A DNA stretch of 64,000 nt from Kappaphycus alvarezii. Its lineage: Eukaryota > Rhodophyta > Florideophyceae > Gigartinales > Solieriaceae. The notes beneath the pieces are model-generated. The model worked only from the letters and a program-made list of their open reading frames with translations. It was not told the DNA's origin and ran no database searches. The stretch lies in assembly GCA_002205965.3 (NCBI GenBank), contig NADL03000197.1, forward strand, positions 44,805-108,804. Reading direction: 5' to 3'. The position numbers and the translations under genes were made by a program. Shown here one piece after another: positions 32,228 through 43,968 of this stretch (position 1 is the first letter of the stretch; each line of letters begins with the position of its first letter).

Positions 32228-34552
32228 ATGTCAGATCTAAATTTTTCCGCATCAGGGATGAACAACCAGCTCGATAGAAGATATCGGTGAACTTTCCTTC
32301 CGATGAGAATTTCTTCCATAATAATGCTAATGCAGGTCCTGAAAATACCCTGGAGGAACAAGACCATTTTTCTGAAATTCGACAGCCTCAGCTTCCGGTC
32401 CAACAATCTCAGAACCTTCAAGAGCAACCCTCTGAAAATCAGCAATCTCAAGTTTTCTCTGGTTCTAATCAGAATCTCACTCCAGGACAGCTTTTCAACT
32501 CGCTTTGCAACAGCTACACTAATCAGCCCCAAATGTTGCAGCCTGCACAAACAGGGCAAAATAATTACATCCAGGTGTCTTGGATAACCAAGCCTCCTAT
32601 CGATTCTTGAGGCAATTTATACCCCCAGAAAAACCTATGGTAATATCCCTCTTGATTTTGGCCCGCTGCCTTCCTTTGCTATTGCTGTCCTTCAGTGCTT
32701 GGTTCACACAAATGCATTTGCGGCACTACTTCTAAATCCCGGTAACTCTCATAGGGAATCTCTACCCCGACTTACCCATGATGAGAGAACATGCCTACAT
32801 TGTATCCTTACTCACTTAGGGAGGAGGGTTCTGCTGCCGCCTAATGTCGCACAACATCCATTACCCCAAGGTCTATCACCTCTATCAGAAATTCTCCGTC
32901 GACTTTGCCGGTCTGGCAGCTTCGAACCGGGTGAAGAGAGTAGCCCGGTTAATTTTCTGAAATCGCTTCTAAACGCTTTATCCGATATAGAAAGCGGATC
33001 TGATTTCTCGCATCGACGTCCCTTCAGTGATAAACCGTATTCGCTAGATACCAATATTTGGCAAATATTCGGTTTCGGGACGAAGACAGTGGAGAAATGC
33101 AGATCGGGTGGTCGCATGTATACTAGGGAATCCTATTCCCGTCAATTCATCATGAGTATTCGAAAAGAGGATATGAATATTCCAATTGTTCCAAATGGCG
33201 GTCGAAAACAAACTATCGACCTCAAAGGCTTGATGGACCTTGCGGTAAAAAACAAAGCCGTCGAGAGCAGTCTTATGGAGGGACGCGACCGCCAGGAATA
33301 TTCAGTACAAAGTTATTACCAAACCGCCCCGAATGTTCTAATTTTCGAAGTACCTTGGGTTGATTTAGGTGAAGAAATAGGGCGTCAATTGCACACCACA
33401 GGTCACGCGAAGCGTACCAAATTAAGGCTCCAGACACTTATGATATCAGTAGTTTAATGAATCCGGACAAGCCAGCTGACGTAAACCCGGCGGTCTATGA
33501 ATTCACCGGAGCGGTTTACTGAAGATAGACAGCAAAAGTGAATCGAATCATAAATTCTACTTACACGCCAAGGGGATCAAGTATCTTGCCTTAATTCGCG
33601 GAAGAGACTTGGGTCTCCGTCCTCTCCAGTGGAACAACGGGCCAATTGGTTCCGCAGAGACGGAGAAAGGTTTCATGATTACCAAATTGATCTACTGAAC
33701 CCAAGAGACAGAAGGCCTGCTCCTCTTTTATTCGCGAAAGGATACTCGTGACGCATACAACATTCAAACCCGAGAATGGCTGGTGATGACGAAATATATT
33801 CCCCTGCTTTGATCCCGCAAGCCAATGGAATGAAAATATACCAGCCCAGTAGGCCAAGAAACAAATATCGAAGAAGAAAGCGCACCGGGAGAAGTTGCTG
33901 CTGACAGTTTGGGCCCACAGGAGGTCAGGGACCTCAAGGTCTAGATATTCAAGACGATGAAATTCAGCCAGGACCAGTAAATGACGACGACGGATCATTA
34001 GAACTGGACGAAATCCGTAGTACTATCTTATCAAAGTCAGTTAATCTTCTCGTGAGGAGAATTTTACGGGACGCCGAAATCAGCCGACCCATTGGTCAAG
34101 ATATCAGAAATGCACGAGGGAGAAGGGTTTTCGATTGGACTATTCCGAAGAGCACCTGCTAAATCTGGAACAACAACTGGTTAGCGATGAGTCTATACCG
34201 AGTAGCCAGTTCAGCTTGCGGGAGTTTCTCGAAAAATCAGCAATCTTCATCAAATTCAGGTCGTCAGCGGGCTTCAGTGTTGATAATCCCGTCACTTTTG
34301 GGCCCGACGGCAATGAATGGGAATATTTCAAATCTTGAGCCCAATGCAAGGCAACGAAAGAACTACTCAGAATCGTGGAAGTAGTGAGTAGGCTCCCACC
34401 AGCCTCTTCTACAAGACGACGATGACGTGGGGCACCGGGTCCATCCCAAGCACCTGGCCCATCTCAAGCAATGATCAATCCCAAGAGCCAGAATCTAGCG
34501 AACACTACTAGGTCGAAAAGGCAGCCTCGAAGTCGTTAAAAAACGTTAGTCC
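32228..34552 (+). pseudogene. USP-like protein, copy 2 (decayed)
   Basis: The duplicate of 2,620-4,975. ATG 32228 begins MSDLNFS. The N-terminal region is in frame where copy 1 is not (ENTLEEQDHFSEI). The USP-like region at 32,660-33,400 is almost identical to copy 1, with no difference seen over about 530 bp. Beyond about 33,410 copy 2 carries many one- and two-base deletions, and the C-terminal region survives in pieces (HLLNLEQQLVSDESIPSSQF at about 34,150). It has the same Ser at the Cys-box position as copy 1. It is a pseudogene as the sequence stands, unless the small deletions are assembly errors. Confidence 0.65.
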
Positions 34553-34739
34553 ATGGGCACTTTAAACTTCTTCGAATGAAGGGGGAGGTCATTTGATAGT
34601 GAAACTCATTTGTCGTTCGGGCAGTTTCTCGTTACATCGCTGACATTTTTTAAAGCGTTCTTGTTCTAAGAGCAACTACGAAATTGCACCTTTACAAATG
34701 ATTCCTGATATTTGTATTATTATTGGAAGCTTCAGAAGT

Positions 34740-34920
34740 CATCATAGTCAATGGCCTCACACCAGCACTGTTAAGTCGTACCTCATGACTCTGCCACATT
34801 TGCAGACTCTCTAGTACACAGACCTGTCCCCCCTAGTCTTCGGAAAATAGCCTTCCTACATCCCGAATCAGTAAAGCACCCCAATTCCCCCCCTCATAGA
34901 CAATGTGAACAGTGTGGATA
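34740..34920 (+). mobile_element. LINE 3' end, family B (duplicate of 5,170-5,335)
   Basis: Nearly identical to the unit 1 copy, with the same signature CAGTAAAGCACCCCAATTCC at about 34,881-34,900. From 34,921 to about 35,180 there is no gene. Confidence 0.55.
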
Positions 34921-35179
34921 TCAACTTTTGAATTTTCGTCTTAATATATTTATGGATCCGCATATATGCACTTCAATTCTATCGCTCATACTGTCCTATG
35001 ATTTCACGTCTGTCTCAGGTTTCTGTTGGCATATGAAGAAATAGTATCACATATAGACTCCATACTGCTTCGCCACTACATGCACAACATAGTTTCACCC
35101 TATGTTCCACTCGCAGTAAACCAACCCAAACATTCCAGTTCTTTTTCCACAGACCAACCCAAACTAACCCATTCAAATA

Positions 35180-35245
35180 GATGGGGGAATGATGGGGTAG
35201 TTTACTTCGTCGTCTGACACTTCTAGCGGGGAATCTAAACGGACA
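35180..35245 (-). mobile_element. LINE 3' tail, family L4 (duplicate of 5,611-5,680)
   Basis: Same minus-strand tail (GCTAGAAGTGTCAGACGACG and AAGTAAACTACCCCATCATT) at the same relative position as in unit 1. Confidence 0.6.
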
Positions 35246-35319
35246 AATAAAGCACTCAGCTAACCCAAACATTCTTGCTCTCCAATCTTACACATCCGCT
35301 GTTCGGGTACATGATGAGT

Positions 35320-36300
35320 GGAGGACACAAGTGGCACCGAGAAGGTTGTCCAGTTCACGATTGTCGACTCAAGGCAGCGGTTTGGGCAAGGGCAATTCGC
35401 TCGCCCAGATAAGGAAAATGCCTTTGAGGCCATGCCAAAGGGGGATGAGAGGACCGTGGCATTCCGAGCTTCGTTTTCTGTGGATGGTTGCAAGACTGGC
35501 TTTCATGCCAACCGCCTCCAGACCTGGGCACCTATATCTCAGACTGCAATTACAAAACGTGGTTGCAGTTCCATTGCAGGGTACCACTGTTTCCTTCCAC
35601 CTCAAAATGACACAAGGGGAGATGAACGCGCGCTGTGCTGTGCCTACGGATCTACCCGCGGGTGGTGGCACGACTCTCACACACGGTTGTTTGCCGCAGA
35701 CCTCTCCAAAGCCGCCCGAGACCCTGTCCTCGAGCCCCACAACGGGCAATGCAGTTCGCTAGGACATAAAGGAGCTTGGAGAGAACGGGGGCACATTGTA
35801 ACGTAATATTCATCCATCCCTTGACTCCACCCCGCCTCCCCTCCCTGGCGCGATGCCCACTCAAGCCCCTTAACCATGCTCGTCTTGGCAAGGACGCTCG
35901 CTTTGCCGAATTGATAGGTTCAAAGGGTCCTGGGCATCGCTTCATTGACCTTCCACTCTCCTCATTGGGGGGCTAGCACCCGACCGCTCCGGACTTCGCC
36001 AAATGGCTTGCGACTGGCATTGCCGCACAGGCAGCCGTTCCGATGGCTGATGCGCAGCAAATGTTGTTCGCTCGTCTTGCGGCGCGATTCGTCCCGTGTA
36101 GTGCCAGTCGTTTGTTGGATAGGGGTTTGAGGGACACCTCAGGCCAAAACTTGAAATATTATACTCCAGAAGATCTTCGCTCTCAGGGTATGTTGGTAGC
36201 TACCTAATTTAGGCCTCTATTGCTTTACTCAGGAAAATTAAGTGTACGGTACCACCCCAATAACCAAACCATTCCCACTGGAACCTACTGCCACTGTGGA
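35320..36300 (+). mobile_element. LINE fragment L1 (duplicate of 5,745-6,800)
   Basis: Same coding traces as unit 1: ERALCCAYGSTRGWWHDSHT then RLFAADLSKAARDP at about 35,625-35,720, and FAELIGSKGPGHRFIDLPLS then SLGG at about 35,900-35,970. It lacks the 58-bp tail insertion found in unit 1. Frames are broken in different places from unit 1, and the RT part is absent in both. Confidence 0.7.
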
Positions 36301-36318
36301 ATGTCACTGTAAAAGGAT

Positions 36319-36428
36319 GGAATGATGGGGTGGTTTACTTCGTCGTCTGATACTTCTAGCAAGGGGAATCTAAACGGAGTTTGAAGAGAGAAGAAGGGAG
36401 AAGACAGAAACGGGCCTGCCACTCCGTG
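36319..36428 (-). mobile_element. About 110-bp LINE-tail insertion, family L4
   Basis: Absent from unit 1 (about 6,830). The flanks repeat AAGGA (36313-36317 and 36429-36433). On the minus strand it matches the last 110 bp of LINE L4 (about 22,990-23,105), including GCTAGAAGTATCAGACGACG and AAGTAAACCACCCCATCATT. Confidence 0.7.
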
Positions 36429-36536
36429 AAGGATACCTTCACTGTGCAAAAAGTACTGTACTGTACATTATGTGAGTTGAAATGGAAATATACCTACGCC
36501 GGGAACATTTCCATTTTTTTACTATGTTGAAAAGGC

Positions 36537-37973
36537 GGATAGGGGAAAATCTTCTGAAGAAGAGATACTCAGAACCAGTTACCCCAATGAGAAGGTGTTG
36601 CGAGCGACAAAAGTGCTTCCGTGGCATAGTTGAACGAACAAAAAGAAGTGGATAAGGATGATAGTTGAAAGGGCTACAAAAAAGTATAGAAAGGACAAGG
36701 TCACTAGTGATGCTCCGCGACCAGCGTAGGAAAAATGTTTCTTTTGTCTGAAGTTGACCCTAAACTTCCTACTACTCGGGACTTGACTTGAAGTTGTCTA
36801 CCAACTTGCCTAACCTCTCCATGAGGAAGCAGTTTATTCAGCTTATATAAAGAATTTTGGCCAAAGTCCGAGCAAAGCTACAGAAGATACCAGGAAATGC
36901 ATAAAACCACTTTGTGTGGATGATATACTCTAATCAAAGGATACTTAAGAAACCAACAGTCGATCTGATCCTCTTATTTCCCATTCTCTACATCAGGCCC
37001 AAACAACTCCTCCAAAATAACCATGCTGCCCAAGCAGTCCCCACAAATATCTGCGAACGGCTCATTACTCTCTACTTCCTCCTGGGAGATATATCAACCA
37101 CTAAAGATGCCCCCATCCGGTTCCAGCGTCAACACCACTTGTTCCATACTGTCCAGCTCCGGCCCCACCAACACCACACTTCCCATGTCTCTCTACCCCT
37201 CATCCTCCTCGTCCCCCTCTTCATCATCCTCCTCGTCAACCTCGTAGACCAATTCCGAGGCTAACTACTCCACGAAGGTCTCCCCATCTCTCTCCTCGAC
37301 TTCCCACTACTACCCCTCACCTACCTCCTCCGCCCCATCCTCGACGAACAAGCGACGCACAAATTCGATTACATTTTTTTGGTTTGTCGGCGTAGGTAGT
37401 CATCACGGTCAACAGGTCAGAAAGGGAGTAGGGGAATAGAGTTTAGGGGCGGGGGCGGCGATTTTTGGAAATGACTTTGGAGGGGCATTGGTTGTCCATT
37501 TTGGTGGGCTTTGGGGAGTGGTAGGCAATCGAGGGTGTTTTGAATGGATCGGGGAGACAGGTGGTGAGAACAATGATCGGGAACGTTTGAAACATGGAAT
37601 AAAGGGGTTTAAATAGGCCCCCGAGGGCGCATTCTATAGATTTGGAATAGGTAAAATAAATCTACAAGGGAATTTTGAGTAGTGAATTTGCGCCCTTTTT
37701 CTTAAAAAATTGAATTTGGAGGAGAAGGTAAGCGAAAACGGAAAAAAAACTTGATTCGGGATCGATTTAGAGGTTTAGATACAGCATAAAAATATCTAGA
37801 ATAAAATGGAAGTGAATTTGGATCGGACCGCGGTAAGAATAAGGAAGGATCAGGGAGGGCGAGAAAGGACCAAAATTACATACAATTTTGGACAAGGGGA
37901 GGTAGTACAGTATACTAAAAGTCGGTAGATCACGGCGACAAAAAAATACGTTCCGATCCGCACGCGCCTAACG
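36537..37973 (-). mobile_element. Solo LTR of the Ty3/gypsy family
   Basis: A fossil solo LTR of 1,437 bp with a perfect 5-bp duplication AAGGC (36532-36536 and 37974-37978). It belongs to the same subfamily as the full-length element (GTTAGGCGC near its start, drifted end bases). The embedded acidic frame is recognisable (minus strand, ICGDCLGSM at about 37,030-37,060). It is absent from unit 1. Confidence 0.9.
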
Positions 37974-38159
37974 AAGGCATAAAGGGAATGCAGGTAAATT
38001 GGGTACGTTTACTGTTGATACGGTGATGTTTTCGTTTAGAATAAGTACCAGACACGTGTATAATCTCGTTGACTTCTAGCAGTGGATAGCGAAAATCAAG
38101 CACACGACCCTAAATTCCAAAATATTAAGCTACCTAAATTTTCTCTCCCTTCCAGAGGT

Positions 38160-38700
38160 AAATTTTGTGAAATTTGGAAAAATAATTTTTCAACTATTGG
38201 AAACTATTCAATTGATTTTCTATATCGAATACAATTATGAAAAATTGTGGAAAACGTTTTTATTAGAGGTCACATTTTTTATTTATTCTGAATCACCGGA
38301 AAAATTTTATCTATTTTTCACTGGCCCATTTTTATATTGTATTACACGTGAAGAAATTCTTATGTCTTTCAGTTAGTTTTTATATTCTGCATTTATAATT
38401 ACTGGAATTATAATACCAGAAAACTATTTTTGGATTAATGCTCACCTGGATAATTATTCTATAATTATTATTGAGCAGGAATTTGGTCTACAATAATTAT
38501 TATGCTCTGATCTGCGGTATAAATATTCTTAGCCCTTTAGATAGCTTTAGCAAGCCTCGAGCCATCGAACTGTCCCCGTCGATCAATAAATATTGGTTTC
38601 ATTTTTATTATTTTTCTCAATCCTATTCAGGTAATTCATTATTTATTTATTTGGAATTATCTATTTTGGATCTACGGACATCATTTAATTTTTAAAAATG
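38160..38700 (+). mobile_element. Solo LTR, Ty1/copia-like
   Basis: A fossil AT-rich block of about 540 bp, homologous along its length to 62,287-62,850, where it precedes a copia-type gag. Shared strings include GATTAATGCTCAC and CCATCGAACT followed by CCGTCGATCAATA. CAGAGG occurs at both edges (about 38,154 and 38,706) as a possible target duplication. It is absent from unit 1. Exact ends are uncertain by a few bases. Confidence 0.65.
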
Positions 38701-38779
38701 TGCTCAGAGGTGTTGGTGGGCCCATTCATAACGGTTCTTTCAATTTCTGTCACTCTACGAGCCATCAGTGCACCGTGAC

Positions 38780-39095
38780 CATCTAAACGGTACCACCCTT
38801 CATCTCTGTCACCACTCCACAATTTTTACATTAAGAGCTCATCTTTCTCCCACCCATCACATGCGATCTGTCCTCAGGCAAAGGCATGTGGCGGCAACGG
38901 TTTCATCCAACGCACCATATCTCGCAGCTAGTCTTACACCAGCGTTGTGATGTAGTTCTGCCTGACTCTGTCTCCTTTTGAGTCTGTCTCCTTTTGAGAC
39001 CCTTAAATACACAAACATACCCCCCGTCTCGGTAAATAGCCGACTGACATCTCTAATCAGCAGAGCAATCAAATTGCTCTCCCATTACATTATTT
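38780..39095 (+). mobile_element. LINE fragment, family B (duplicate of 12,020-12,330)
   Basis: Encodes MRSVLRQRHVAATVSSNAPY then LAASLTPAL with a stop at about 38,950. The family-B 3' untranslated part follows, including a 12-bp local duplication of GAGTCTGTCTCC. The tail is degenerate near 39,060-39,095. The following 39,096-39,239 contains a possible further tail (AAACACCCCAATTATCCCCC) and no gene. Confidence 0.6.
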
Positions 39096-39239
39096 CTAGC
39101 GTTTGACGGTTTCCCGCCAATCCTTTACATTGTAAGCTTTTACCCACGTCACGACATCCCTCAGAGAACAGCTGACCACATTATTCATGGATTAAAAACA
39201 CCCCAATTATCCCCCTTACAGTATACACGTTCCGAAACT

Positions 39240-40060
39240 CCTCTGAAAACTCGGCAGTTGCAGGCGATGAAAATTATCATCCCCCTGGGGCTTGATCCTG
39301 AGAATCAAAAGGAGTGGTGATATAACAGATCTCGTAGCCCATGGGTTAAATAAATGTGAAGAATACCCCATGGAACCAGTTACCACTGCTAACTCGAGGC
39401 CCACGATGGATCAGAGTTCTGTTTTGGTGTCCGATGGATTAGACTTTCAGGATGATGAAATTCAGCCAGGAACAGTAAATAAAGACGACGGATCATTACA
39501 ACAGGACACAACCCGTAGTAATGATCCGTTCGTATTAAAGTCAATTAATCTTCTCATGAGGAGAAATTTTCAGGGAGCCCTGGAAATCAGCTGACCTATT
39601 GGTCAAGAATTTTTAGAAATGCACGAGGGAGAAGGGTTTTCGACTGGACTATTCCAGAAGAGCACCTGCCAAGTCTTGAACGAAACCTTGTTAGCAATAA
39701 GCCTATACCGAGTAGCCAGTTCAGCTAGCGGGAGTTTCTCGAAAAAAGCAATCTTCATCAAATTCAGGTCGTCGGCGGCTTCACTTTTTTGGATAATCCA
39801 GTAAATACTTGGCCCGACGGCAATATAGTGGAGAATGTTTCAAAATCTTGAACCCACTGCATGGCCCAACGAAAGAACTGCTCAGAATCGTGGAAGGGTA
39901 GCAAGTAGGCTCCCACTAGCCTTTTCTACAAGACGACGACGTGGGGCACCGGGTCCGTCCCAAGCACCTGGCCCATCTCAAGCATATAATCAATCCCAAG
40001 AGCCAGATTCTAGCACGAACACTACTAGGTCGAAAAGGCAGCCTCGAGGCGTTAAAAAAA
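39240..40060 (+). pseudogene. USP-like family, 5'-truncated paralogue, unit 2
   Basis: Counterpart of 12,330-13,200. The frame at 39,292-39,594 reads through SSVLVSDGLDFQDDEIQPGT in one frame, exactly where the two full-length copies change frame. The family was therefore probably one continuous reading frame originally. The Arg-rich end (TRRRRGAPGPSQAPGPSQAY, KRQPRG) is preserved at about 39,925-40,055. It lacks the USP domain. Confidence 0.7.
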
Positions 40061-40171
40061 TGTTAGTCTACGGGCAATTTACACTCCTCAAATGACGGGG
40101 ATAAGTCATTTGATAGTGACTAACTCGTTTTTTGCTCGAACCAAGTTTGTGTTTTGGGCTAGTTTTAACCT

Positions 40172-40222
40172 ACACCTGGATCGAATATATCTTCCGAATG
40201 TAAGGGCACCCAAAACTTTCCA
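40172..40222 (+). mobile_element. LINE 3' tail fragment (duplicate of 13,291-13,350)
   Basis: Contains ATATCTTCCGAATGTAAGGG then CACCCAAAACTTTCC, a family-A-like tail in the 3' flank of the truncated USP-like paralogue. Confidence 0.5.
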
Positions 40223-40329
40223 TAAATTTTTTAACGGTTTTCAATTTTTTAAAAAAAGGAGTAGAGAGTTGCTGCTTTTACGAAAATGACTCTTGATACC
40301 TATGTTATTATTGGCAGCTGCAGTAGTCA

Positions 40330-40520
40330 TAATTGGCAAGGGGGGAATTTGGGGTGATTTATTGACTCTAGATGTAGGACAGTTATTTTCTGAGACGAGG
40401 GGAGGAAGTCCTGTGTATTGGAAGTTCTGAAAAGGATACAAAGCTGGTGTAACAACAGCCTCAAGACATGCTGCTTTGGACGAAACCGGTGCCACCTCGT
40501 AGTCAATTACTATGGAAAGG
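40330..40520 (-). mobile_element. LINE 3' end, family B (duplicate of 14,385-14,620)
   Basis: The minus strand encodes VSSKAACLEAVVTPAL and then a 3' part ending CAATAAATCACCCCAAATTC plus C at about 40,340-40,365. It is opposite in orientation to the family-B piece at 38,780, with the truncated USP-like paralogue between them. Confidence 0.6.
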
Positions 40521-40776
40521 GGAGACATCTACTTTATATTTGCATCTTAATACTATTTACAGATCTGGGGTTCATTTACTGCTGCAAATAAGCTGGATTA
40601 TACGTTTTGTAGATACGCATAGGTCCTCTTAAAGTTTATCGCTTATACTGAATTGCGATGCAAATCTGTATTGACCCTTTGCCCTGATCTGCAGAGGTTC
40701 ACTGCATGGACTCTTTGGGTTTTCATTACGATCATCCTCGAAGAAGTTCAGCCATGAAACCGATATTGCTCACGAG

Positions 40777-41304
40777 GATTCCATCGATATAAATATGTTT
40801 GGGATTCGATGTCCCCATGGAGTTTAAGAGCCATCGGGAAATATTGGTCTGGTCCTTTTATAGCAAATGTCCAAAATTACCAAAAAGAGTCGTGTATACT
40901 AAAATTTATACACCAAAAAAATATCAGAATAGAGGACCAAAGATGAGTACATTATGGAAATTTACACGATACTTTTTTAATTGGTTGAGTACGAAAAATT
41001 ATAGTTTGCTTTTATTACTTAGGATACACTCGCAGTAATCGATTCCATCGATATAAATATGTTTGAGATTCGATGTCCCCATGGAGTTTAAGAGCCATCG
41101 GTAAATATTGGTCTGGTCCTTTTATAGCAAATGTCCAAAATTAACAAAAAGAGTCGTGTATACTAAAATTTATACACCAAAAATATCAGAATAGAGGACC
41201 AACGATGAGTACAGTATGCAAATTTACATGATACTTTTTTAATTGGTTGAGTACGAAAAATGATAGTTTGCTTTTATTACTTAGGATACACTCGCAGTAA
41301 TCGA
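40777..41304 (+). repeat. 264-bp direct tandem duplication
   Basis: Two copies, 40,777-41,040 and 41,041-41,304, differ at only a few positions. Unit 1 has a single copy (about 16,370-16,650), so the event is private to unit 2. The junction shares CGAT, consistent with slippage or microhomology. Confidence 0.9.
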
Positions 41305-43968
41305 TGTCAGCGAAAGCTAAGGTTCCTTAATATACAAGGCGCGACTCTGAAAAATCTATATAACAGCCATGCAATTTCCACTATTGGTTGATAGCATAGG
41401 GCTATGGATACAGCACCTGGATATTTACCTCAAAAACTATCTTCGCAATCATTGTCGTCCATATAATTCCCTTGGATACATTTTATGTTATTTGGTATAT
41501 TTTTGAAGAATTTAGGGTTAGCCGAAAATCTATACAAAAGCTGAAAAGTCTATACAAGCTGAGTGAACCACTTGCTCTAGTGTCTACCCCCGACAGCCCT
41601 AACCTCATATGAGGACAAGTCTCTTTGTCATATAAATATTTTCAGTAAATGAAGCGATATGAAAACATTTTGGCCTGCAATTCTATGTTTCAAGATATGC
41701 TGAAAACATATAATGACAGTAAATAATCGTTAAGTATCTTAAAAACCTACATCTTCGGAATATGACGGAAAACTTTTAAACAACCAAACATTTTAGTCAG
41801 TCTAACGAGCCATTTTAATGCAATTCATGACCTAATCAGAAAAATTCTTTCAAGCTTCGGCAAAACATACTCTCTTGGAGGCTGTTTTCTATGTCACTTA
41901 TGTATTACAATCTTCCGCACATGCAAAATAAACTATATGTTAAAGAGAAACGCCACTGAGATTTTCTCTCCCGTCTTCTGATTATCTTTGTTTTTCCTTC
42001 GCATGTTACGCAGCGACAAAAAGCAAAGAAAAAACTAGGTCGGCTGGGAGGGAACTCTCACATGTTTGATTCGCTTGTTCATACATTTCGATTTTTGCGG
42101 TACGAGATTGCACTTCTTTGCTGCATCCCCACCGAACAAGGGTGTCAAATTGTTCGATTCTTTAAACTTGGGCCATTCTGCAAATTATTTATCTATTCTA
42201 TCAACCTATTTGTGAGCAACAATTCTAAAAAATGGCCAAATGTTTTACCTTGCAAGACCTATGACCTGAAGTACGAATGCCATCGACCTGTGTGGTAATA
42301 AATTTGATTTAACCGTGGTATTTTTTTTCGTACTTCGGGAGATACAATGTCTTTAGAAGAACAAAAATTCAATTACCTATATGGAGATAAACTTTTAAAT
42401 AAGTGAGATTGCAGGGTTAGTGCTATTTTTTTACGAGATATGGTCTTAATCTGACGAAATTAATACATCAAACCCTCCGTTCGGATAATTGTAGGACATG
42501 GCCAGAGTGATTATTATCGTTCGACAAGACTGTATTTGAGCTTAAGCTATAAGTGAAGTTCGACGTAACTGTTGGCTTAAACTACAATCCTGCATGACAC
42601 AATGTCTACAAGACGCGTCTTATTGCCTCAAAAAACATCTTATTACATTTAAAAGTCATTACAGCCACACCTGATTCACTCTAACGACATTTGAAGGGCA
42701 CGGTACATGTAATAGTTACACTTATGTCGAAAGGTATGTCAAAGTGAATGAAAAAGCATAAAATATAGCTTCTTCCGTCAGTGGCCCTTCTTTCCTAACG
42801 TGAAACAGAACTAAATATATATCAAGCTTAGCAGTATGATGAAAGACTTGTGCGCTGTATTGTGTGATGGAAAAGAAGCCCTTGAACAATTCATTAAAAA
42901 ACCATCTTGCCAACATTCTCAACAAATCAATAGCCTCGTAGTTGTTTCGAATATGCGGTACATTAGAAATATTCCCTCCTGTAGTCATTTTTAGACTTCG
43001 ACAGAAATAATTATGAAAATGTTACTTTCATTTCACATAGAGAGTAAATCGTCTATGTATCCGCTAGAATACTAAATCTTTTGCTTTCTACGACTCAGCT
43101 TCGAGAAGTTTTTTGGCAGTTTAAATGCTCAAATAGTTCCTTCTGAACACTAGAGAACTACCGGACTGTGAAAATATTTATTGTTAATTTGAAAAATTGA
43201 AGCTACTTAAATGGCTCGTTTCCAATCCGACCCATTCTTGTTGCTAAAGGTTTCATGAAACATGCTGAAGGGAACGCTTTTCTCATTTTATTAGGAATTA
43301 ACTTTCTGGTCTCGCTAAATATATTTCTTTTCGACGGATTTCATCAAAGTATCCATCCATACTACCATCATTGCTTTGAATGCTTATTTAAATTGATTAA
43401 AACATTCATAAAATTGATGTGTAGTTACGGAAGGTAAAAGCAGGGCTCAGAAAATGGTTTAAATTCGTTTCAGCTCATTTGTGGTGAATTATGATGCAAT
43501 GCTTGATGAGTATCCGACTTTTTTGCTAGGAATCTCCAATCTATAGTTAGTTTCAGCAATGAAATGGGTACTAATTCCCAACGCATTGAGAAATATGCTC
43601 TAAATTACTTTAAGGAACTGTGTAATATCAGCAAGGGAGGATTTTGGAACTAGGTTTCCTGTAGTTTTCCGCGGTCAAACTAGTCCAAAACCCATGCCTA
43701 TTTCATGTAGCAATCAAAATTTCTAGCCATGGTGCCATGAATCCATGCTCGGCAAACTACTTGAATCTGAATGTTCAGGGTAGGAAAACAAACTATTTAT
43801 TCCGGTTCTAGATATATTAAATTTGAAAACCTCTCCAAAATTTGATTGGCAGTATAGTTTAGCGTTAAGTCTCTTTGAATAGTCGAAGCTCCGAATTCCT
43901 CTTGGATTTGCTTCTTCTACTTCTCATCATAAAATGTTACGGTTCTTTACATTAAAAATTAATAATCT
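41305..43968 (+). other. AT-rich part of duplication unit 2, no gene
   Basis: Counterpart of about 16,650-19,597. Short open frames (for example 42,062-42,298 and 42,722-42,988 minus) are not kept between the units. No domain, RNA gene or mobile core was seen. Confidence 0.6.

Larger units (their letters stand above)
25535..43968 (+). repeat. Segmental duplication, unit 2
   Basis: The second unit of the duplication, homologous to 890-19,597. Private insertions are a LINE (25,967-29,449), the 29,475-31,132 block, a LINE tail (36,319-36,428), a solo LTR (36,537-37,973), a copia-type LTR (about 38,160-38,700) and a 264-bp tandem duplication (40,777-41,304). The unit offset is about 24.6 kb at both ends, which fits a single event followed by insertions of similar total length in each copy. 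Confidence 0.85.

Noticed and set aside
38780-40520. A TIR transposon carrying the truncated USP-like gene
   Set aside because: The facing repeats at 38,780-39,095 and 40,330-40,520 encode the LINE C terminus and 3' end in opposite orientations. The partly self-complementary QRHA coding DNA strengthens the impression of inverted repeats.
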